DNA of 46,681 bases from DATKLX01 sp035542155 (GCA_035542155.1 DATKLX010000222.1:1-46681); one strand, 5' to 3'. Numbered from the stretch's first letter, positions 7,661 through 16,191 are shown. Notes: generated by a model not told the origin, from the sequence alone. Numbers and translations: made by a program.

Positions 7661-9397
7661 ATGAAAGAAACCGAGTTGGAGTTAAAGGAATTTCTGGAAG
7701 GGCATCCCCTTCTCCACCAAATCATACAAAACATACACCAGGTTGTTTGGGTGGTTGACCCGGGCTCCGGCCAGATCCTCTATGTCAGCCCAACTTTTGA
7801 GAGTGTATGGGGGGTCCCTTGCGAAATTTTTTATGCAGATCCATCGACCTGGATCCAGAGCGTTCATCCTGAAGATCAGATCCAGGTGCTGTCTGCCAAA
7901 CTGGACGGCAGCCGCACATCCCTGCAGCAATCCTACCGTATTTTACAGCCTGATGGAAGCCTGCGGTCGATCTCCGCACAGACATTCCTCGTTCACGATG
8001 TGCAGGCCGGCGATCGATACCAGATCTGCATTGCCCAGGATATCACCGAACAGAGCCAGATCGATCGCAAGCTGCGGAAAGCCCTGGATCGATCTCGCGA
8101 ACAGTTTACCCTCAGCCGGCGGATGAGCCTGGCGCGAGGACCGGAAGCCGTGCTCAACATTTTGATGTCAGCGGCCAAGCTGGCCGGGGCCAAACATGCC
8201 TTTGCCGCATTTTTTGGATCCAGAGAAGGTATTCCCTCCCATGAGCTGGATATCATCGCTGCCTGGTCATCCGAACGATTTCAATCCAATCCGGATGTGC
8301 AGGAATCCCGCGACCAAAGCAGCCTGATTGAGGAATTGGCTGTCCTGGATCTTTTCCATCCTTCAAAACCGGTCATCGTCACGGAAATCTCCAGGGATGA
8401 GCGTTTGTCGCTCCCGGTTCGAGATGCGCTGCTGGAACGGCAGATTCAGACCGTAGCTACTTTTCCGTTGGTAGCATTAGGCAATTGGTTGGGCTGCCTG
8501 CTGGTTTTTTTCCCGCAGCCCAATTTTTTTGAGGCGCTGGAGTTGCGCCATATCAAAGTGCTGGTCGATCAAGCCAGCATTACGTTGTACAACCTCCAAT
8601 TGTTAAAGAAAGAAGAGGAATCGCGGCACGAGGCAGAGCAGGCGAACGAGATCAAGACCCGATTTTTGGCCATGATTTCGCATGAGCTGCGCACGCCTCT
8701 AACCTCGATCAAAGGCTTTACCACCACCCTCCTCGCCGAAGACGTGACCTGGGAACCTGAGGAACAGCGTGATTTCGTTCAGACGATTCACCAGGAGGCC
8801 AGCCGGCTCCAAGAGCTGATCGACCACCTGCTGGACCTCTCACGCCTGGAGGCGGGCATGCTGCCGATCGCCCTGGAGCGCCATTCTCTACAGGAGATCG
8901 TGTTGGATGGGCTGCCGCAATTTCGCGTGATGACCCAAAAACATGCCCTTTCCATTCGTTTGCCGATGGATCTTCCGCCCATCTCCGTGGATGCCAGGCG
9001 AGTGGGCCAGGTCCTGGTAAATCTGGTGCAGAATGCGGCTACATATTCCCCCCCTGGCACGGAGATTATCCTCACTGCGGAGGTGCGCGGTGAATTTCTA
9101 CAGGTGAACGTCAGCGATCAGGGTCCTGGGATCCCCTTGGCGGACCGCAAACGGGTGTTCCAGGCATTCCAGCGCGGCGCTCTGGAAGAAAACAGCGCGG
9201 AAAAAGGCGCCGGTCTGGGGCTGGCCATTTGCAAAGGGCTGGTGGAAGCGCACGGCGGGCGGATTTGGGTCAGGAAGCAGTCTGCCCCGGGAACCACCAT
9301 TTCTTTTACTATTCCCCTCGTTCCCGGGCTGATCGCCCACAATACGCAGGGAGGAGTTCTCAAAGGTCATGGGAAATATATTAATCGTCGAAGATGA
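7661..9397 (+). CDS. PAS-GAF sensor histidine kinase
   Basis: With this start the protein has 578 residues. A PAS domain (about 15-128) carries VDPGSGQILYVSP and the W-x-HPED pattern. A GAF-like domain spans about 150-325. The dimerisation/phosphoacceptor motif is SHELRTPLTSIKGF with His341, and the ATPase domain shows NLVQNAATYS, DQGPGIP and GAGLGLAI. There is no membrane segment, so it is a cytoplasmic sensor; the signal is unknown. The gene overlaps the response regulator gene by 29 bp, so the two are a cognate pair. The start at 7661 follows CAGGAAAAA; the longer form from 7574 lacks a ribosome binding site. Confidence 0.9.
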   Translation: MKETELELKEFLEGHPLLHQIIQNIHQVVWVVDPGSGQILYVSPTFESVWGVPCEIFYADPSTWIQSVHPEDQIQVLSAKLDGSRTSLQQSYRILQPDGSLRSISAQTFLVHDVQAGDRYQICIAQDITEQSQIDRKLRKALDRSREQFTLSRRMSLARGPEAVLNILMSAAKLAGAKHAFAAFFGSREGIPSHELDIIAAWSSERFQSNPDVQESRDQSSLIEELAVLDLFHPSKPVIVTEISRDERLSLPVRDALLERQIQTVATFPLVALGNWLGCLLVFFPQPNFFEALELRHIKVLVDQASITLYNLQLLKKEEESRHEAEQANEIKTRFLAMISHELRTPLTSIKGFTTTLLAEDVTWEPEEQRDFVQTIHQEASRLQELIDHLLDLSRLEAGMLPIALERHSLQEIVLDGLPQFRVMTQKHALSIRLPMDLPPISVDARRVGQVLVNLVQNAATYSPPGTEIILTAEVRGEFLQVNVSDQGPGIPLADRKRVFQAFQRGALEENSAEKGAGLGLAICKGLVEAHGGRIWVRKQSAPGTTISFTIPLVPGLIAHNTQGGVLKGHGKYINRRR

Positions 9398-10049
9398 TCC
9401 CAACATTCGCAAGCTTGTCCGGGTCAACCTGGTCAAACGCGGATATACCGTCAGTGAGGCAGAGGACAGCCACCAGGCGATGGCACTCTTCCAGGGCGAA
9501 ACGGTGGACCTGGTCCTGCTAGACCTGGTGATCCCCGGTCTTTCCGGGGTGGACGTTTGTGCCTGGATTCGCGCCCGGTCCGATGTTCCCATCATCGTGT
9601 TGAGCGCTCGTTCCGAAGAGGATCTGAAAGTCGCCGCGTTGGATGCGGGTGCGGATGATTATGTGACCAAGCCATTCGGGCAGGAAGAGCTGCTGGCGCG
9701 GGTGCGCGCTTTTCTACGCCGGTCCTATGCCCCTCCGAATATTCCCTCTACCCAAATTCGGATTGGCGAGCTGCAAATTGATCTGGAAGCCCGCAGGGTG
9801 ATGATCGGAGAAGCTGATCTCCATTTGACCCGCACAGAATATGCCATCCTGGCGGAACTCGCTCGCCGCCCGGACGCCATTATTACCCATGATGAGCTGA
9901 TCGCCCGGGTTTGGGGACCAGAATACCAGGGGTCGAACCACTATCTCCACAACTATCTCGGGCGTCTTCGCAAAAAGTTGGGGGTTTATGGCGCTCTCCT
10001 CGAGACTGTGTCCGGGATGGGGTATCACTTGAACGTGAAAGTTGGGTAG
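9369..10049 (+). CDS. OmpR/KdpE-family response regulator
   Basis: The 226-residue protein has a receiver domain (1-118) with acidic residues D9-D10, phosphoacceptor D52 in LLDLVIPG, S79 and K101 (TKPF). A winged-helix DNA-binding domain (about 128-225) follows, with TRTEYAILAELARRP and VWGPEY. The latter is close to KdpE. No kdp genes are in the window, so the target is unknown. It starts inside the 3' end of the kinase gene, which suggests translational coupling. Confidence 0.92.
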   Translation: MGNILIVEDDPNIRKLVRVNLVKRGYTVSEAEDSHQAMALFQGETVDLVLLDLVIPGLSGVDVCAWIRARSDVPIIVLSARSEEDLKVAALDAGADDYVTKPFGQEELLARVRAFLRRSYAPPNIPSTQIRIGELQIDLEARRVMIGEADLHLTRTEYAILAELARRPDAIITHDELIARVWGPEYQGSNHYLHNYLGRLRKKLGVYGALLETVSGMGYHLNVKVG

Positions 10050-10097
10050 AAACAATTCTCCTCGATTCGAATTAATAGCAATTTAATAGATTTTATT

Positions 10098-10127
10098 CAG
10101 GACGTGGGGAGATCCGTCCTGTACTAT
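10098..10127 (+). promoter_or_regulatory. Inverted repeat next to the -10 of the RRM gene
   Basis: CAGGACG (10098-10104) and CGTCCTG (10115-10121) form a perfect 7-bp inverted repeat ending directly before TACTAT (10122-10127). It may be an operator or a part of the promoter. Confidence 0.4.
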
Positions 10128-10171
10128 AGGTATTGCCAAAACCAATCTTCAAACCAGAAAGTACAGGAAAA

Positions 10172-10459
10172 ATGGAATCAAAAGTATATGTCGGAAATTT
10201 GTCTTATGATACGACCGAAGAAGATTTGCGCACGATGTTTAGCGAGGCTGGAACCGTGAGCGTTGTCGACGTTATCAAAGACCGCCAAACGGGGGAATCG
10301 AAGGGTTTCGCATTTATCACGATGGGCAGCCAGGTCGAGGCAGAGAAAGCCATCAGCCTGTTCAACGCAAAGGATGTAAACAACCGCGCACTCAAGGTCA
10401 ACATGGCCAGGCCTCGCGAAGAACGGCCTATGGGACACGGCGGCTACGGCGGGCGATAA
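10172..10459 (+). CDS. RRM RNA-binding protein (copy 1)
   Basis: The 95-residue protein is one RNA recognition motif with a short Gly-rich tail (GHGGYGGR). RNP2 is VYVGNL and RNP1 is KGFAFITM. Such single-RRM proteins of Chloroflexota and cyanobacteria are often linked to cold response and bind RNA in the cytoplasm. The start follows an AGGA box; an upstream in-frame ATG at 10133 has none. A paralogue lies at 15691-16014. A strong terminator follows the stop, so it is probably transcribed alone. Confidence 0.9.
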   Translation: MESKVYVGNLSYDTTEEDLRTMFSEAGTVSVVDVIKDRQTGESKGFAFITMGSQVEAEKAISLFNAKDVNNRALKVNMARPREERPMGHGGYGGR

Positions 10460-10491
10460 ACCGGTCTACTTTCGAGCACGCACTGAACTGT

Positions 10492-10522
10492 ATCGGGCCT
10501 GCTTTTACAGGCCCGATTTATT
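10492..10522 (+). terminator. Terminator of RRM gene copy 1
   Basis: A 10-bp stem, ATCGGGCCTG (10492-10501) with CAGGCCCGAT (10508-10517), is followed by the short T-rich sequence TTATT. Confidence 0.75.
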
Positions 10523-10537
10523 GTCGAGGGAAAACCT

Positions 10538-11062
10538 TTGACCACATTTTACGGACGGAAAAATGTACATGTCAACATTCAGCCGAACATTGGGCTGGAT
10601 ACCAGCGCCCGTCAGGGAGGCATCGAAATCCTCACCATTCTTCTGGCTGATGAGTCAGTTCTTTTTCTAAAAACGCGCCGCGCCTGTGACGATGCAAAGG
10701 AAACAGACATTCCCGGGCTGCGATCACTCTATGATACTCAATCCAAACAAATCACAGCCATTTCCAAGGAGATTACTGAAAGAATCCAGATCCTGGGCGG
10801 CTGGCAGCGGGATGGTTCCGAGGAATTATTTGACGTGTCCAGATTGGATGGCGAAATCTCCGCCGTGCCCGACATCGTGAATATTTTGGCCGACCATGAG
10901 GCATTTATTCGACTCTTGAGAGAGGATGCCCGGAAATGTTCCGAAGTCTATGAGGACCTGGGCACCTTTCATCTGCTGGTCAGTATTCTGCAGACTCACG
11001 AAAAGATGGACTGGCATCTCCGGTCCAGTTTTCTATCCGCACGGGTTGACGAAGAGAAATGA
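10538..11062 (+). CDS. Dps/ferritin-like protein with degenerate metal site
   Basis: The 174-residue protein follows the Dps pattern: LLADESVLFLKTR, later ITERIQILGG and a C-terminal helix with HEKMDWHLRSSF. Aligned by eye to Dps, the two ferroxidase histidines after KTR and in the following LHE segment are replaced by Cys and Arg. The distal Glu is Lys, and only the Asp (LYD) remains. It therefore probably does not oxidise iron the usual way; DNA or protein binding is possible. The start is TTG, supported by GAGGG upstream, as no ATG fits. A small membrane protein gene follows 10 bp later. Confidence 0.75.
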   Translation: MTTFYGRKNVHVNIQPNIGLDTSARQGGIEILTILLADESVLFLKTRRACDDAKETDIPGLRSLYDTQSKQITAISKEITERIQILGGWQRDGSEELFDVSRLDGEISAVPDIVNILADHEAFIRLLREDARKCSEVYEDLGTFHLLVSILQTHEKMDWHLRSSFLSARVDEEK

Positions 11063-11072
11063 GTTACCGGCC

Positions 11073-11291
11073 ATGCTAAAAATCATGTGGATGCTCAGGC
11101 TGCGATGGCTAAGTTTCCTGTTATCCATCTTGTTTACCGTGTTGACTGCTGCTATTGCGTATGGAAGCCAGGGCGTCGTGGGGGAATCGACATGGTCCTC
11201 CATTTTTGTTCGCCTGTGTGGATTTTTCGCAATGGCTAGTTGCACCGCCTATCTCGTATTAAATAAAAGGTTGGCTGGCCTTGGACCTTAG
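11073..11291 (+). CDS. Small two-helix membrane protein
   Basis: A 72-residue frame with a basic start and two hydrophobic helices (about residues 12-30 and 46-64). It lies 10 bp after the Dps-like gene and could be translated from the same mRNA. The ribosome binding site is weak. No family is recognised. It converges with the helicase gene, 9 bp away. It may be a real small protein or a chance frame. Confidence 0.45.
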   Translation: MLKIMWMLRLRWLSFLLSILFTVLTAAIAYGSQGVVGESTWSSIFVRLCGFFAMASCTAYLVLNKRLAGLGP

Positions 11292-11300
11292 AATCTTTTT

Positions 11301-12485
11301 TTAACGTTTTTCTGGTACCCTCGGTCGACCAGCGCTTCCTGGTAACCTTGCGAACGCGGCCGTCTTCGGAAGGGTGGTCCCGGACATTTCACGCCGCTCC
11401 AAAGAATAGCCAATGGTCCGCTCTACTTTGCGTACCATCAGCAGATCCTCCTGGGTAATCAACGTCAACGCGGTGCCAAGCTTTGACATCCGGCCGGTAC
11501 GTCCAGTCCGGTGAATATACGCCTCGGCCGTGTCTGGCATATCGTAATTAATGACGTGGGTAATTTGGGAGACATCGATGCCGCGGGAGGCGATATCTGT
11601 GGCAACCATCACCTGAACTTGCCCATTGCGAAATCCATCCATAACCTCCTGGCGCCGGTTTTGCGAAAGGTTTCCCTGCAAGGATTTCGCCGCCAGTCCG
11701 GCGCCGGCCAGTTGAAGGGCCAATTTTTTAGCCCGGTGCTTGGTTCGGGTAAAAACCAGAATCTGGCCGCTTCCCGCCTGAGAAATCAATCCCAGCAGAG
11801 TTTCATATTTCCGGTCCGGATCGATCGGGTAAACCGCGTGGCTGACTGTATCCACCGGGCGCCTTTCGCCGATCTCCACGATCACTGGTTTCCGGAGCAG
11901 GTCAGTTGCCAGCGTCCGGATCTCCGGCGGCATCGTCGCCGAAAAGAGCAGCGTCTGGCGTTGGAGGGGTAACGCAGCTAAAATTTTTCGGATAGAGGGC
12001 AAAAAGCCCATGTCAAACATGCGGTCTGCCTCATCCAAGATCAGCACTTCAACAGAGGCCAGGTTGGCCAGTTTCTGTTGCATCAAATCCAGCAGGCGGC
12101 CCGGGCAGGCCACCACGATTTCAACCCCTGCGCGCAAACCTTTCACCTGGGGTAGCTCGCTTACCCCACCATAAATGGTCATACTCCGGAGGCCGGTATC
12201 GCGGCCCAGAACCTGGATCACCGCGTGGGTCTGTTCGGCCAGCTCACGCGTAGGCGCCAGTATCAGGGCGCGCAGCCTCCCCCGCTGGCCGGTCAGGAGA
12301 CGCTGCAACAAAGGCAGTACAAAAGCTGCCGTTTTGCCGGTCCCGGTTTGGGCCAGGCCCAACAGGTCGTGTCCTTCAATAATCGGCGTTATCGACTTAC
12401 TCTGGATAGGGGTAGGTGTTGAATAACCGGCCGCATGAATACCCGCTTTGATCAGCGGATGAAAAGCAAATGAATCAAAACTCAT
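11301..12485 (-). CDS. DEAD-box RNA helicase
   Basis: The 394-residue protein has all the core motifs in order: the Q motif with TPTPIQ (23-28), Walker A AQTGTGKT (45-52), PTRELAEQ, DEAD (151-154), SAT (182-184), ATDIASRGIDV and HRTGRTGR. The tail is short and basic, as in RhlE-type enzymes. It unwinds short RNA duplexes with ATP, usually in ribosome assembly or RNA decay at low temperature. The start has AAGGA upstream. The presence of two RRM genes within 5 kb fits a cold-response group (inference). Confidence 0.93.
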   Translation of the reverse strand: MSFDSFAFHPLIKAGIHAAGYSTPTPIQSKSITPIIEGHDLLGLAQTGTGKTAAFVLPLLQRLLTGQRGRLRALILAPTRELAEQTHAVIQVLGRDTGLRSMTIYGGVSELPQVKGLRAGVEIVVACPGRLLDLMQQKLANLASVEVLILDEADRMFDMGFLPSIRKILAALPLQRQTLLFSATMPPEIRTLATDLLRKPVIVEIGERRPVDTVSHAVYPIDPDRKYETLLGLISQAGSGQILVFTRTKHRAKKLALQLAGAGLAAKSLQGNLSQNRRQEVMDGFRNGQVQVMVATDIASRGIDVSQITHVINYDMPDTAEAYIHRTGRTGRMSKLGTALTLITQEDLLMVRKVERTIGYSLERREMSGTTLPKTAAFARLPGSAGRPRVPEKR

Positions 12486-12578
12486 ACAAAGTCCTTCTTA
12501 GCCAAAAAGTAGAGCCAGGGCGAACCCAGCCCTTCCACCGAAAACAGATCAATTGTATCTATTTACCGGATGGAATTC

Positions 12579-12587
12579 AGTATACCA
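12579..12587 (-). promoter_or_regulatory. Extended -10 promoter of the helicase gene
   Basis: On the minus strand TGGTATACT, a TGn-extended -10, stands about 95 bp before the start codon. The -35 is poor. Confidence 0.4.
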
Positions 12588-12630
12588 TAGTTATCCACGC
12601 AACCCCGACCCCGGCAGCGCCCGTAGCCAA

Positions 12631-13629
12631 TCATGAGCTTTCATTTAAGGGGCGGTAAGCCAGGATCAAGATGTGTTCTATGGGAAATTCATCCTCCGAT
12701 GGTTGAATCTTAATACGATCGCGCCATTTTTCCCCGTTGACGGTAAAGGTAGCCGCCTCGGATATTTCAAATCCCAATCTTCCGAGGACTTCGCGAAATT
12801 CCGCTTCTGAATAATATTGGTAGCTCTCGAAGCGCTCCTTTTCCCACAGGACCTTCCGGACAAAAATCGACTTGGTAATATACCGCGTGAAGTCTCGGCG
12901 GGACATCTCCACAGTCCAGGCCGTATCCACCTCACGATACCGGATTCGAAATGGGTGATACTGCCGGACGAATAACTCGAATTCCTCCCGCGCTTGATCG
13001 CTGAGAAATTGAATTTGAACCTTCTGGCTCGGGTCTCCGGAAGGTTCCAATCCATCGAACACAACCAGATACCCTCCAGGGGATACACAAGTTTTTATAC
13101 CGAGAAGAGCCTGCTCAACCCGTTGTTTGGCAAGCGGGACATCGATCTCTCCTGTTTCCGGAGAATACCCCGCTGAAAACACTTCGTGCAAAGCATTAAC
13201 GAGCAGCACGAGGTCAAATTTGCCCAGTTCCTCAAGGACGGCAAGCTCGGTAAAATCCCCTTCCACCCATCCCATCCCAGGGTAGTTTTGCCGGCATCGC
13301 ATAAGCGATCGAGGATCGTGGTCTACCCCCACAGATGAGCGGATATCACACACTTGAAAATGGGCATCGAGGAGCGACCCAATGATTTGGCCCTCTCCGC
13401 AACCCAGCTCCAACACACGCAACGGCCGCTGCTGAGCCTGGGCATGCTTGCGAATCAGGCGTGAAGCAGCCAGGATCGCAGCCCGCTTTCCTAAATTTTC
13501 GATCGGGCGCAGGCGTGTTTCCCAGTAAAATTCCCAAAAATCCTCTAATTCTTGAGCGATGATTGGGGTGTGAGCCTCATCGATTTTTTGCCCTTCTTTT
13601 TTCAATCCTGAAGAGTAGCTGCCTTTCAC
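12631..13629 (-). CDS. Class I SAM-dependent methyltransferase
   Basis: With a GTG start the protein has 332 residues. Motif I is VLELGCGEG, an acidic loop GVDHD lies at the end of strand 2, then come GDFTEL and LVLLVNALHE. This is a Rossmann-fold methyltransferase. An N-terminal helical part (1-65) and a C-terminal domain with several aromatic residues may bind the substrate, which is not predictable. TTGGAG sits just before the GTG; a TTG four codons upstream has no ribosome binding site. It may be read into the helicase gene downstream, although that has its own promoter. Confidence 0.82.
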   Translation of the reverse strand: MKGSYSSGLKKEGQKIDEAHTPIIAQELEDFWEFYWETRLRPIENLGKRAAILAASRLIRKHAQAQQRPLRVLELGCGEGQIIGSLLDAHFQVCDIRSSVGVDHDPRSLMRCRQNYPGMGWVEGDFTELAVLEELGKFDLVLLVNALHEVFSAGYSPETGEIDVPLAKQRVEQALLGIKTCVSPGGYLVVFDGLEPSGDPSQKVQIQFLSDQAREEFELFVRQYHPFRIRYREVDTAWTVEMSRRDFTRYITKSIFVRKVLWEKERFESYQYYSEAEFREVLGRLGFEISEAATFTVNGEKWRDRIKIQPSEDEFPIEHILILAYRPLNESS

Positions 13630-13799
13630 CAGTTTCTCCAATCGGAGCTATAATGTTTAGAAGACTCGACTCTATTCTAGCGTTTTTCTTGTGCTTCAGT
13701 TCCCTGCAAAACTTTCCATCTGGGAGCATTGCGGCTCGCGTGGATGGATGATATTGGCAGCGAACGGGAATGCTTGGAATTAACCCCAGATAGGAATTT

Positions 13800-14054
13800 A
13801 TGGATATCCAATCGAAAACAGTGGTTTCCGGACTGGCCCCCAACCAGAGAACAGTGATTCTGGACGTAGGGAAGGTATACCTGGTCAGCCCAATCAACGA
13901 ACGAGATATGCAAAACCGCGGGCGGACGTGCATCCTGCTGGAATTTGTTCCCTACTCCTACGATAAACCCGAAGACATCCTGGCCCTGGTTAAATTCACC
14001 GACACCAACCGCCAGGGACGCGTCGAGCTGGAAGACCTGGTTCCGGTAAGTTGA
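13800..14054 (+). CDS. Small beta-rich conserved-looking protein
   Basis: 84 residues, no signal peptide and no membrane segment. KVYLVSPINERDMQNRGR is followed by ILLEFVP, LVKFTDT and GRVELEDLVPV, which looks like a small SH3-like or KOW-like beta barrel. An AGGA box stands five bases before the ATG. The function is unknown. It is divergent from the methyltransferase gene and followed by a probable terminator. Confidence 0.65.
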   Translation: MDIQSKTVVSGLAPNQRTVILDVGKVYLVSPINERDMQNRGRTCILLEFVPYSYDKPEDILALVKFTDTNRQGRVELEDLVPVS

Positions 14055-14082
14055 TTTTTGACGCCCATTTTCTCCCCGGATA

Positions 14083-14120
14083 GCGCCGCCCGGCTTTTGA
14101 AAAGCGGCGTTCTCCTCATT
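14083..14120 (+). terminator. Probable terminator after the small beta-rich protein gene
   Basis: CGCCGC (14084-14089) pairs with GCGGCG (14104-14109). The T-rich stretch starts a few bases later, so efficiency is uncertain. Confidence 0.5.
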
Positions 14121-14224
14121 TTTTAGATTTTTTATAGGTCCGGCAGGGACATTGATAGGAAAATTTGTTATGCTGATTTGATGAAGAGTTGCGCCTTATA
14201 GATTGCAGGAAAGGGAGTTCAAAC

Positions 14225-14662
14225 ATGGAAAATGCTGAATTGAATTCGCTGCTATTCAGAAACCGGCTATTTTTTCGGTGGAGCGAGGTGACGAGTGTCT
14301 GGAAATTGTCTCCCCAAAAGGAGGCCGATGGTCCCTCTGGTCACAGCTACAGCCATGATGCAGCCAGCCTTGAACTGGCTCAGGCTGCTGCAATCGAGTT
14401 TCTGAAAGCCCTGCCACCCAGGGAATACGATATATCCAGCGATCGGACTGAACTGGACTCCCTGCTGAACAAATACAGGTTAACTTTCAACTGGGCAAAC
14501 CCCGGTCTAAAGTGGTGGCTCGTGGGTCAGAACAAGGGCAGCAATGCCCTTTGCAGGACAAATCCGCAGTTCGCGAAGGATATCGAAACAGCCAAGGAGG
14601 ATGCTGTGAACTATATCCGGACGATATATGAGCCATCTTTCATTTTGGCGGAGGGTCTATGA
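14225..14662 (+). CDS. Unknown protein made of two tandem copies of a ~65-residue unit
   Basis: 145 residues. Copy A (about 1-70) reads ELNSLLFRNRLFFRWSEV, a Trp-containing strand, then LAQAAAIEFLKAL. Copy B (about 78-140) reads ELDSLLNKYRLTFNWANP, WWLVGQ, then AKEDAVNYIRTIY. Each unit seems to be a short helix, a Trp-rich strand pair and a C-terminal helix. AAGGGAG supports the start at 14225 rather than the in-frame ATG 36 bp upstream. The next gene overlaps by 4 bp (ATGA), so they form an operon. No known family is recognised. Confidence 0.7.
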   Translation: MENAELNSLLFRNRLFFRWSEVTSVWKLSPQKEADGPSGHSYSHDAASLELAQAAAIEFLKALPPREYDISSDRTELDSLLNKYRLTFNWANPGLKWWLVGQNKGSNALCRTNPQFAKDIETAKEDAVNYIRTIYEPSFILAEGL

Positions 14663-14946
14663 ACGAAACTCAAGAATTGACCTGGACACAGCTGATGAGG
14701 CTTGAGCCCAGGCTGGGTCAGCTCCATCTCGACTGCAGGTTTGCCGACCATAAGGATCCAAATGGTTTTGATGCCGACCTGGCCTGGAATGGCTCGGCGG
14801 CTTTACCTGGATTGAAGCACAGGTTGGCCCTTCTCGTTGGCATAAACGCTGAGGGGCAAGATTCGCGATTAAGGTCCAGCCAGGCCTATGATCTGGCCAG
14901 CGCGGAATGCTATCAGGCCCTACCGCCCAACCGGGATGCCGTATAA
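14659..14946 (+). CDS. Unknown 95-residue protein, translationally coupled
   Basis: It starts within the stop of the previous gene (ATGA overlap) behind GGAGGG. It has a Trp near the N-terminus (LTWTQL), an acidic middle and a helix SQAYDLASAECYQALPP near the end, a layout reminiscent of the C-terminal helix of the upstream repeats. No signal peptide and no known domain. The pair probably works together (inference from the overlap). Confidence 0.65.
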   Translation: MNETQELTWTQLMRLEPRLGQLHLDCRFADHKDPNGFDADLAWNGSAALPGLKHRLALLVGINAEGQDSRLRSSQAYDLASAECYQALPPNRDAV

Positions 14947-14984
14947 ATAGTTTTGCCCGATGTAGCGTAAGTAATTTTGCGCTC

Positions 14985-15476
14985 TTATAGGCGTAGGTCG
15001 GTTTGTTCCACCTTTCCTCCCATTGAGCCGGCCAGAAGAGAATCGAGTGGGATCATCTTGTAATCGAAACGAAACCCCTGGCTTCGATCAAAAAATTCTT
15101 TTACGACTGTTTCAGTATCAGCCATCGATAGATTGATCGGAAGATATTCCTTGATGTAATTATAGATATCAGAGAAAAACCTTTCTTTACTTGGGCTGAA
15201 GAAGGTGAGGAGTCGGCTGTGATCTGCATCGATCACTACACCGAGAAGAAACCATTTTGGCAAAGCTCCTGTCTCAACCAGGATCTGCTTACAAAATTCG
15301 ATCAAGGATGATAGATCCATACCCATTCCACTGGACAATTCCTCTCCGCTTTCTTTGCTTCTTGCCTGGATCTCCATATCGGAGGTGTTTCCTCGAGCGA
15401 TGAGTTCATCGATAGGAAATTGGCCATTTTGGTTCAAGAAAAATCCCTTTTTTACCGGGCTATGCACATAGATCAT
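14985..15476 (-). CDS. Unknown cytoplasmic protein
   Basis: 163 residues from an ATG behind GGAAG; a GTG eight codons upstream has no ribosome binding site. It alternates strands and helices, for example WFLLGVVID, LLTFFSPSKERFFSDIYNYI and VVKEFF. No membrane helix, signal peptide or catalytic motif is evident. It converges with the two unknown plus-strand genes, with a 38-bp gap. Confidence 0.6.
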   Translation of the reverse strand: MIYVHSPVKKGFFLNQNGQFPIDELIARGNTSDMEIQARSKESGEELSSGMGMDLSSLIEFCKQILVETGALPKWFLLGVVIDADHSRLLTFFSPSKERFFSDIYNYIKEYLPINLSMADTETVVKEFFDRSQGFRFDYKMIPLDSLLAGSMGGKVEQTDLRL

Positions 15477-15567
15477 ACGCAGCTTCCGCCTTCCACCCAC
15501 AAATCAGAACCGGGCCATTGTTTCACTTTGTCGTTAGAATATTTGTATATGCGATCGAGGTCGCTAA

Positions 15568-15608
15568 AAATCATCAAAGCCTATCTCGCAAACCGACAGG
15601 CTTTGATG
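15568..15608 (-). terminator. Terminator of RRM gene copy 2
   Basis: CATCAAAGCCT and AGGCTTTGATG (15572-15582 and 15598-15608) form an 11-bp stem. On the minus strand the stem is followed by ATTTTT. Confidence 0.8.
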
Positions 15609-15690
15609 TGTCATCACAATTCCCAATTCACTTGTGAACAAACTATGCGATCCAATTGTGATTGAACAACTGGATCTGGTTTTTGATCCA

Positions 15691-16014
15691 TTAATACCGC
15701 TGACCGCCGCCTCGCTTATGCGTGTTGCTGCGGTAGCCGCCTCTTTGATTGCCGCCAAAACTATCCTCGCGTGGTCGAGCGATGTTCACGGTAAGCTCCC
15801 GGTTCCCCAGGCTGTGCTTGTTAAATTGTTCAATGGCCTTGTTTGCTTCCCCCTGGCTGTTCATGGTGACAAATGCGAACCCTTTCGAAGTTCCTGAGTA
15901 ACGGTCTTTGATCAGCGCAACTTCATTGACTGTCCCGGCCTGTGTGAAAAGTGTCCGCAGCTCGTCCTCAGTAGTATCATAGGACAGGTTTCCAACATAA
16001 AGTTTTATTTCCAT
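15691..16014 (-). CDS. RRM RNA-binding protein (copy 2)
   Basis: 107 residues: RNP2 LYVGNLSYDTT, RNP1 KGFAFVTM, then a Gly/Arg-rich tail. It is a close paralogue of the protein at 10172-10459 but with a longer basic tail. An AAGGA box precedes the ATG. The leader is about 160 nt and contains a terminator-like hairpin, which suggests attenuation, perhaps by the RRM protein itself (inference). Confidence 0.9.
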   Translation of the reverse strand: MEIKLYVGNLSYDTTEDELRTLFTQAGTVNEVALIKDRYSGTSKGFAFVTMNSQGEANKAIEQFNKHSLGNRELTVNIARPREDSFGGNQRGGYRSNTHKRGGGQRY

Positions 16015-16122
16015 CCAAAATCATCCTTTATCCGATACAGGTACGTATCACGAATGGTTTTCAAGTGAGAGGCGTTCAACTTTTCGACATCTGGCACTTG
16101 AGTAAAGTGATTGGGGAGAAAT

Positions 16123-16155
16123 AAAAACCTGCCATCTTGCGAAGCAGATGGTAGG
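16123..16155 (-). promoter_or_regulatory. Attenuator-like hairpin in the leader of RRM gene copy 2
   Basis: CCTGCCATCT (16128-16137) pairs with AGATGGTAGG (16146-16155), one mismatch, and on the minus strand is followed by five T. It lies between the promoter and the RRM start, so it would stop most transcripts unless opened. Confidence 0.6.
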
Positions 16156-16182
16156 TCATCATCCTCTCGTAACGATAAAAAT

Positions 16183-16191
16183 ATTGTACCA
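16183..16191 (-). promoter_or_regulatory. Extended -10 promoter of RRM gene copy 2
   Basis: On the minus strand TGGTACAAT, a TGn-extended -10. Transcription would start near 16176. Confidence 0.5.
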
